The notes under the pieces: generated by a model
The model's database searches: none
Seen by the model: the letters and a program-made list of their open reading frames with translations, nothing else
Told to the model about the DNA's origin: nothing
Part shown: one piece after another, positions 7,084-10,257 of the stretch
How the letters are laid out: every line of letters starts with the position of its first letter
Numbering within the stretch: position 1 is the stretch's first letter
Translations under genes and position numbers: made by a program
From: JBEKHI01 sp050012355
GTDB taxonomy: Bacteria > Actinomycetota > Actinomycetes > Streptosporangiales > Streptosporangiaceae
Direction: 5' to 3'
Assembly: GCA_050012355.1 (NCBI GenBank)
Contig: JBEKHI010000310.1
Coordinates: 1 to 10,257 of the forward strand
DNA: 10,257 nucleotides

Positions 7084-9861
7084 TCATCGGCAGAACCAGC
7101 CTACGGGGGCCAGTGGGAGATCGGCCCGACCGCACACGCACGGGCCCCTGGCAGCTATCTGGCCGGGGGCCGCCGCCGTGGGCATTAAGCGCCGGTGCGG
7201 GGAGGGCGCGAGCAGGCCAAGGGCCCGGGCCCGCTCGACGGCCTCGGCACGACGATGCGTCCCCAGCTTCGCGTAGACGTGGTGTACGTGGGTCTTGACG
7301 GTGTTTGGTGAGACGTACAGTTCGGTCGCGATTTCCGACGTCGACAAGTTGGTCGGCAGGTAGCGGAGCACGCGGATTTCAGTCTCGCTGAGCGGGTCCA
7401 GCGGCGGCTGCGACCAGCCGCCGGGTAGTACGCGTTTCCTTCCGGACATCAGGCCGAGGATCTCGGCGATCAGCGAGGCGTGGGCGGTCGGCTGGTGGGC
7501 ATGGCGCTCGATCAGATCCGGCGCGGGATGCAGCAGCAAGAACGAGAGCGCCCCGTCGGGCTCAGCCAGATCGAGCGCGCGTTCCACGGCGCGGTCGGCC
7601 GCGCCGGGGTCGCCGAGCGCCTCCCTGGCCGCCGCCTCCAGCATGAAGGCCTGAACCAGCCAGGTCTTGCGTCTAAGGGAAGCGGAGGCGTCCAGAACGG
7701 GTGCGATCGCGACCGTGGCCGCCAGCGGGTCGTCCTGGGCGAGCCGGAGCGCCGTCGCGGCGATATGCATCTCCCCCGAGTCGCGCTCTTGCTCGCTGAG
7801 GCCGGTGAGAATCTGCTCGGCGCGCTCGGTCTCACCGAGACGCACCAGGGCGAGCAGATGGAATGCCCGTGTCGCCGGAACGAGGTAATGCGATATCGCG
7901 AGCTGCCCGGCCAGCCGTTCAGCCGCCTGGAAAACGGTCAGCGCCTCGGCGTCACGACCTCGCGTCAGCTCCAGCTGCCCGCGGATGTAGTAGACCATCA
8001 TCGCCGCCGCGGGATCGGCCGCCGCTCTGATCGCGTGTTCAGCGCGCAGGATCGCGGACTCCGCATCATCGGGCCGGCCCTGCAGCGCCAGCGCACTGCC
8101 AAGCAGCGCGTAGGCGACACCGGTGGCCGGATCGTCGGTCCATCCGTGCTGCCGTGCCAGCTCGATCGCCTGTTCGCTGCGCTCCGCCGCTCGGCGCTGC
8201 GATCGGTAGATCTCGACCACCGCCTGGTGCGCCAGGCCGCTGAACTCGAGATATGGCCGTCCGGTCTGGCGCGCCAGCGCGACGCCGCGCTCGAGGTGCT
8301 GCTCCGCGTCCTCGAACCGACCCACCCAGACCTCAGCGATCCCAGCGCTGATAAGCGCCAGCCCGCGCAGCTCCTCTCCCAGGCCGGGCGGCACGGCATC
8401 CGGTGCGTCCGCGCCGGCCAGCAGCCGCCGCGCCTCGTCGGCCACGGCCGACGGATCGCCGTGCTGCCGGGCGAGCAGCAGCCCGACGACTCTGAGCAGG
8501 AGACGCAACTGCCCACGCCGGTCAGCGGGTACCGACGCCGATCCTCGGTCCGCGAGCTTAACGTACCGCTCGGCCGCCTCCAGCGACCCCTGGGCGAGCT
8601 GGTCGGCCGCGTCCAGCGCCGCGAGTTCGGCGTCCGCCGCGCGAACTTCAGCGGGGAACCCGGCGAGCAGCTCATGCGTGGTCGCGGTCTGCCCGCTCAG
8701 GTAGAGGCTAGGCCAGAGATCAGCGAGCATCCGGCTGCCCATCTCCCAGTCCTGCGCCGCCTGGGCGTGCCTTATCGCGTCTGCTGCGAACCCGCGCCGC
8801 GCGAACCACCTGGCGGCCGCTTTGTGCAGGCCAGGGATCTCGCCAGGCGCGGTCCTGCGCAGTTCGAGCTGCAGCAGATCGGCGAACAGCCGGTGGTAGC
8901 GGAACCAGGATCGCGCCGCGTCCAGCGACACCACGAACGCGTTCGCTTCCTCTAGTTCCTGCAGTATCCGCTGGCCGCCCGGGCTCTCCGTCAAGGCGTC
9001 GGCGAGTTCCCCGCAGACCCGGTCAAGCACCGAGGTACGCAGCAACAGCCGCCGGCCCTCCTCGCTCTGCCGCTCGAGCACCTCGGCCACCAGGTACTCC
9101 GCGACCGTCCGCTCACTACCTGAGAACTCGGCGGCGAACCGCTCAGGATCCAGATGCCCGGCCAGCGACAAGGCCGCCAGCCGCAGGCCGGCCGCCCAGC
9201 CCTCCGTCCGCTCGTGAAGCAGCATCAGCGCCGAGTCAGTTAGCTCCGCCCCTGCCGCGGTAAGCAGTTCCCTGGCCTCCGCCAGGCTGAACCGCAGATC
9301 GGCCGGCCGGATCTCGGTCAGCTCTCCCTCCAGTCGCAGCCTGTGCAGCCCCAGCCGCACGTCATGGCGGGTGATCAGCACGAACCGCAGCTCCGGCGAT
9401 ACGCGCATCAGCAGCAGCTCAAGCTGGCGTTGCGTATCCGGCGAACGAAGCTCGTGTACGTCGTCGATGACCAGCCAGATCCGGTCCTCAAGCCGCGCCA
9501 GGTCCTTCAGCAGGCGCTCCACGATCGCCCACCCGTCCAGGTCGGGCGCCGCCGTCAACGGCTGGACCAGCGCAGACCCCGGCGTGGTGCGGCGCAGCGC
9601 GTCGAGCACCGACACCCAGAAGCGCTGCGGATCGCGCTCGAAGCGCTCGACGGCTACCCACGCGGCGCGGTCCCGGTGGCCCTCGTCGCGGATCCAGGAG
9701 CGCAGCAGGATCGTCTTCCCGCTTCCTGGCGGCGCCGACACCACGGTCACACGTTCCGACGCCCGTAGCCGCTCGAACAGCCCGGAGCGGCAGACGACTC
9801 CTGCTGCGCCAGGATGAACGGCCTGGCCTGTCTCGGCAGGCGAGCGCTCGTCCTGCACCAT
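7084..9861 (-). CDS. LAL-type (MalT-like) LuxR family transcriptional regulator
   Basis: 925 residues from ATG 9861; a TTG two codons upstream (9867) is also possible. This is a typical large ATP-binding LuxR regulator. Walker A APPGSGKT is at 43-50 (K49), and Walker B WLVIDD is at 129-134 (D133, D134). The NB-ARC/STAND region continues through LITRHD and TEGWAAGLRLAALSL. A long TPR-like helical section (about 340-790) has repeated signatures such as GRFEDAEQHLERGVALA and GRPDDAESAILRAEHA. A LuxR/GerE helix-turn-helix follows (about 822-885): LSETEIRVLRYL, STSEIATELYVSPNTVKTHVHHVYAKLG. The protein probably binds ATP and a small inducer, oligomerises and activates transcription, as MalT does with maltotriose. 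Position just upstream of the GH63 hydrolase suggests it controls that gene. About 40 residues follow the HTH, with three cysteines (PCVCG, WFCR) and a TTA codon at L892. Most family members end soon after the HTH. Confidence 0.92.
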   Translation of the reverse strand: MVQDERSPAETGQAVHPGAAGVVCRSGLFERLRASERVTVVSAPPGSGKTILLRSWIRDEGHRDRAAWVAVERFERDPQRFWVSVLDALRRTTPGSALVQPLTAAPDLDGWAIVERLLKDLARLEDRIWLVIDDVHELRSPDTQRQLELLLMRVSPELRFVLITRHDVRLGLHRLRLEGELTEIRPADLRFSLAEARELLTAAGAELTDSALMLLHERTEGWAAGLRLAALSLAGHLDPERFAAEFSGSERTVAEYLVAEVLERQSEEGRRLLLRTSVLDRVCGELADALTESPGGQRILQELEEANAFVVSLDAARSWFRYHRLFADLLQLELRRTAPGEIPGLHKAAARWFARRGFAADAIRHAQAAQDWEMGSRMLADLWPSLYLSGQTATTHELLAGFPAEVRAADAELAALDAADQLAQGSLEAAERYVKLADRGSASVPADRRGQLRLLLRVVGLLLARQHGDPSAVADEARRLLAGADAPDAVPPGLGEELRGLALISAGIAEVWVGRFEDAEQHLERGVALARQTGRPYLEFSGLAHQAVVEIYRSQRRAAERSEQAIELARQHGWTDDPATGVAYALLGSALALQGRPDDAESAILRAEHAIRAAADPAAAMMVYYIRGQLELTRGRDAEALTVFQAAERLAGQLAISHYLVPATRAFHLLALVRLGETERAEQILTGLSEQERDSGEMHIAATALRLAQDDPLAATVAIAPVLDASASLRRKTWLVQAFMLEAAAREALGDPGAADRAVERALDLAEPDGALSFLLLHPAPDLIERHAHQPTAHASLIAEILGLMSGRKRVLPGGWSQPPLDPLSETEIRVLRYLPTNLSTSEIATELYVSPNTVKTHVHHVYAKLGTHRRAEAVERARALGLLAPSPHRRLMPTAAAPGQIAARGPCVCGRADLPLAPVGWFCR

Positions 9862-9910
9862 GGCCAAATCATCTCATGATGCCCGCCGGCGTGGGCCAAG
9901 CCGTCAACCG
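9862..9910. other. 49-bp gap between the DUF302-like and LAL regulator genes
   Basis: The gap holds a short imperfect palindrome, ATCAT-CTC-ATGAT (9868-9880), directly upstream of the regulator's start codons. On the minus strand the only Shine-Dalgarno-like sequence is a weak GAGATGAT. No clear terminator or promoter is visible, so the two genes may be co-transcribed. Any regulatory role for the palindrome is speculative. Confidence 0.3.
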
Positions 9911-10257
9911 CTATGCGAGGCGGCGTGACCGGCCGGCGTCGCTCACGCCGAGATCCTCGAGCAGCTCCGCGAGCTGATGGTCGAGGTCGGCGCCGAGGCC
10001 GGCGACGCCCGGCTCCCCGAAGCCGGAGAAAGCCGTGCTCGGCTGGTCGACGGCGAACTTGGTCCGGTCGTCGGAGTCGATGTAGATCAGCGTGCGCAGC
10101 GGCATGTAGAGCAGCATCGCCGGATCCTGGCGGTAGATCTTCTGCGCGATCGTGCGGCCGCCCATCAGATAGGCGGTGCATGGCCGTCGTTCGCCCGCTG
10201 TGGTCATCAGCGGCGTCATGTCCGCGCGCCAGTACAGGACGAAACCGCGCCGACCCG
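9911..10257 (-). CDS. DUF302-like protein (5' end off window)
   Basis: The frame is open from the right edge to TAG at 9911-9913, giving 114 visible residues. An ATG at 10219 exists, but the frame continues upstream of it with domain-like sequence (RRGFVLYWRAD). The true start is therefore probably beyond the window. The visible part includes RTIAQKIYRQDPAMLLYMPL, TLIYIDSD, KFAVDQPSTAFSGFG and a C-terminal helix DHQLAELLEDLGV. This order of NP/RTIA, DP, a P-L strand, an acidic turn and a VDQPS strand matches the C-terminal half of DUF302 proteins as I know them. The biochemical role of DUF302 is unknown. No signal peptide can be judged. It lies 49 bp upstream of the LAL regulator on the same strand and may be the first visible gene of that transcription unit. 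Family recognition is from memory of the motif pattern. Confidence 0.72.
   Translation of the reverse strand, partial: GRRGFVLYWRADMTPLMTTAGERRPCTAYLMGGRTIAQKIYRQDPAMLLYMPLRTLIYIDSDDRTKFAVDQPSTAFSGFGEPGVAGLGADLDHQLAELLEDLGVSDAGRSRRLA

Noticed and set aside
7480..8955. Plus-strand open frame (491 codons) over the LAL regulator
   Set aside because: It lies opposite the TPR-like region of the regulator, has no recognisable motif, and has an Arg/Gln/Gly-rich shadow composition.
9911..10219. DUF302-like gene starting at ATG 10219
   Set aside because: The frame stays open to the window edge, and the residues before 10219 (FVLYWRAD) look like part of the same domain, so this ATG is probably internal.
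1..10257. Phage defence island, mobile element, CRISPR, tRNA or rRNA
   Set aside because: I found no integrase, transposase, terminal inverted repeats, regular spacer arrays, or tRNA/rRNA-like sequence. The FtsK-like ATPase alone is not evidence of a defence system.

Overview
The window is high-G+C DNA with strong G/C preference at third codon positions, GTG and TTG start candidates and very few TTA codons. This points to an actinomycete (Actinomycetota). The S53/S8-like secreted peptidase, the LAL-type LuxR regulator and the glucosylglycerate-hydrolase-like enzyme all fit that group, but I cannot name a genus. I see no rRNA, tRNA, CRISPR array, transposase or integrase.

Layout. (1) Positions 1-1863, minus strand: an FtsK/SpoIIIE-type ATPase whose 3' end runs off the left edge. 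Its N-terminal P-loop domain has lost its Walker A motif and its C-terminal domain is intact. (2) Positions 1864-2128: a 265-bp divergent intergenic region, AT-rich in its middle, with three copies of an 8-bp YCGTTAT-type motif in alternating orientation. (3) Positions 2129-5620, plus strand: a large secreted subtilisin-fold peptidase with a signal peptide, an I9-like propeptide, a catalytic domain and about 600 residues of beta-sandwich tail. (4) Positions 5621-5727: a short convergent intergenic region with a perfect 18-bp hairpin, probably a bidirectional terminator. (5) Positions 5728-10257, minus strand: three co-directional genes, probably one transcription unit read right to left. They are a DUF302-like protein (5' end off the right edge), a MalT/LAL-type LuxR regulator, and a GH63 glycoside hydrolase resembling glucosylglycerate/mannosylglycerate hydrolase. 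The gaps are 49 and 27 bp.

How the genes may work together. The regulator-hydrolase pair looks like a small solute- or sugar-responsive unit. LAL regulators of the MalT type sense small molecules, and the hydrolase just downstream would release glucose (or mannose) and glycerate from a compatible solute. The peptidase and the FtsK-like ATPase share only a divergent promoter region and have no obvious functional link.

The most notable signal is in the peptidase. It looks like an S8 subtilisin overall but has no histidine at the catalytic His position. Instead it shows the sedolisin (S53) set: a Glu and an Asp four residues apart (E267, D271), an Asp at the oxyanion position (D384), and Ser488 in GGTSEASP. 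It may be an S8/S53 intermediate that automatic pipelines would mislabel.
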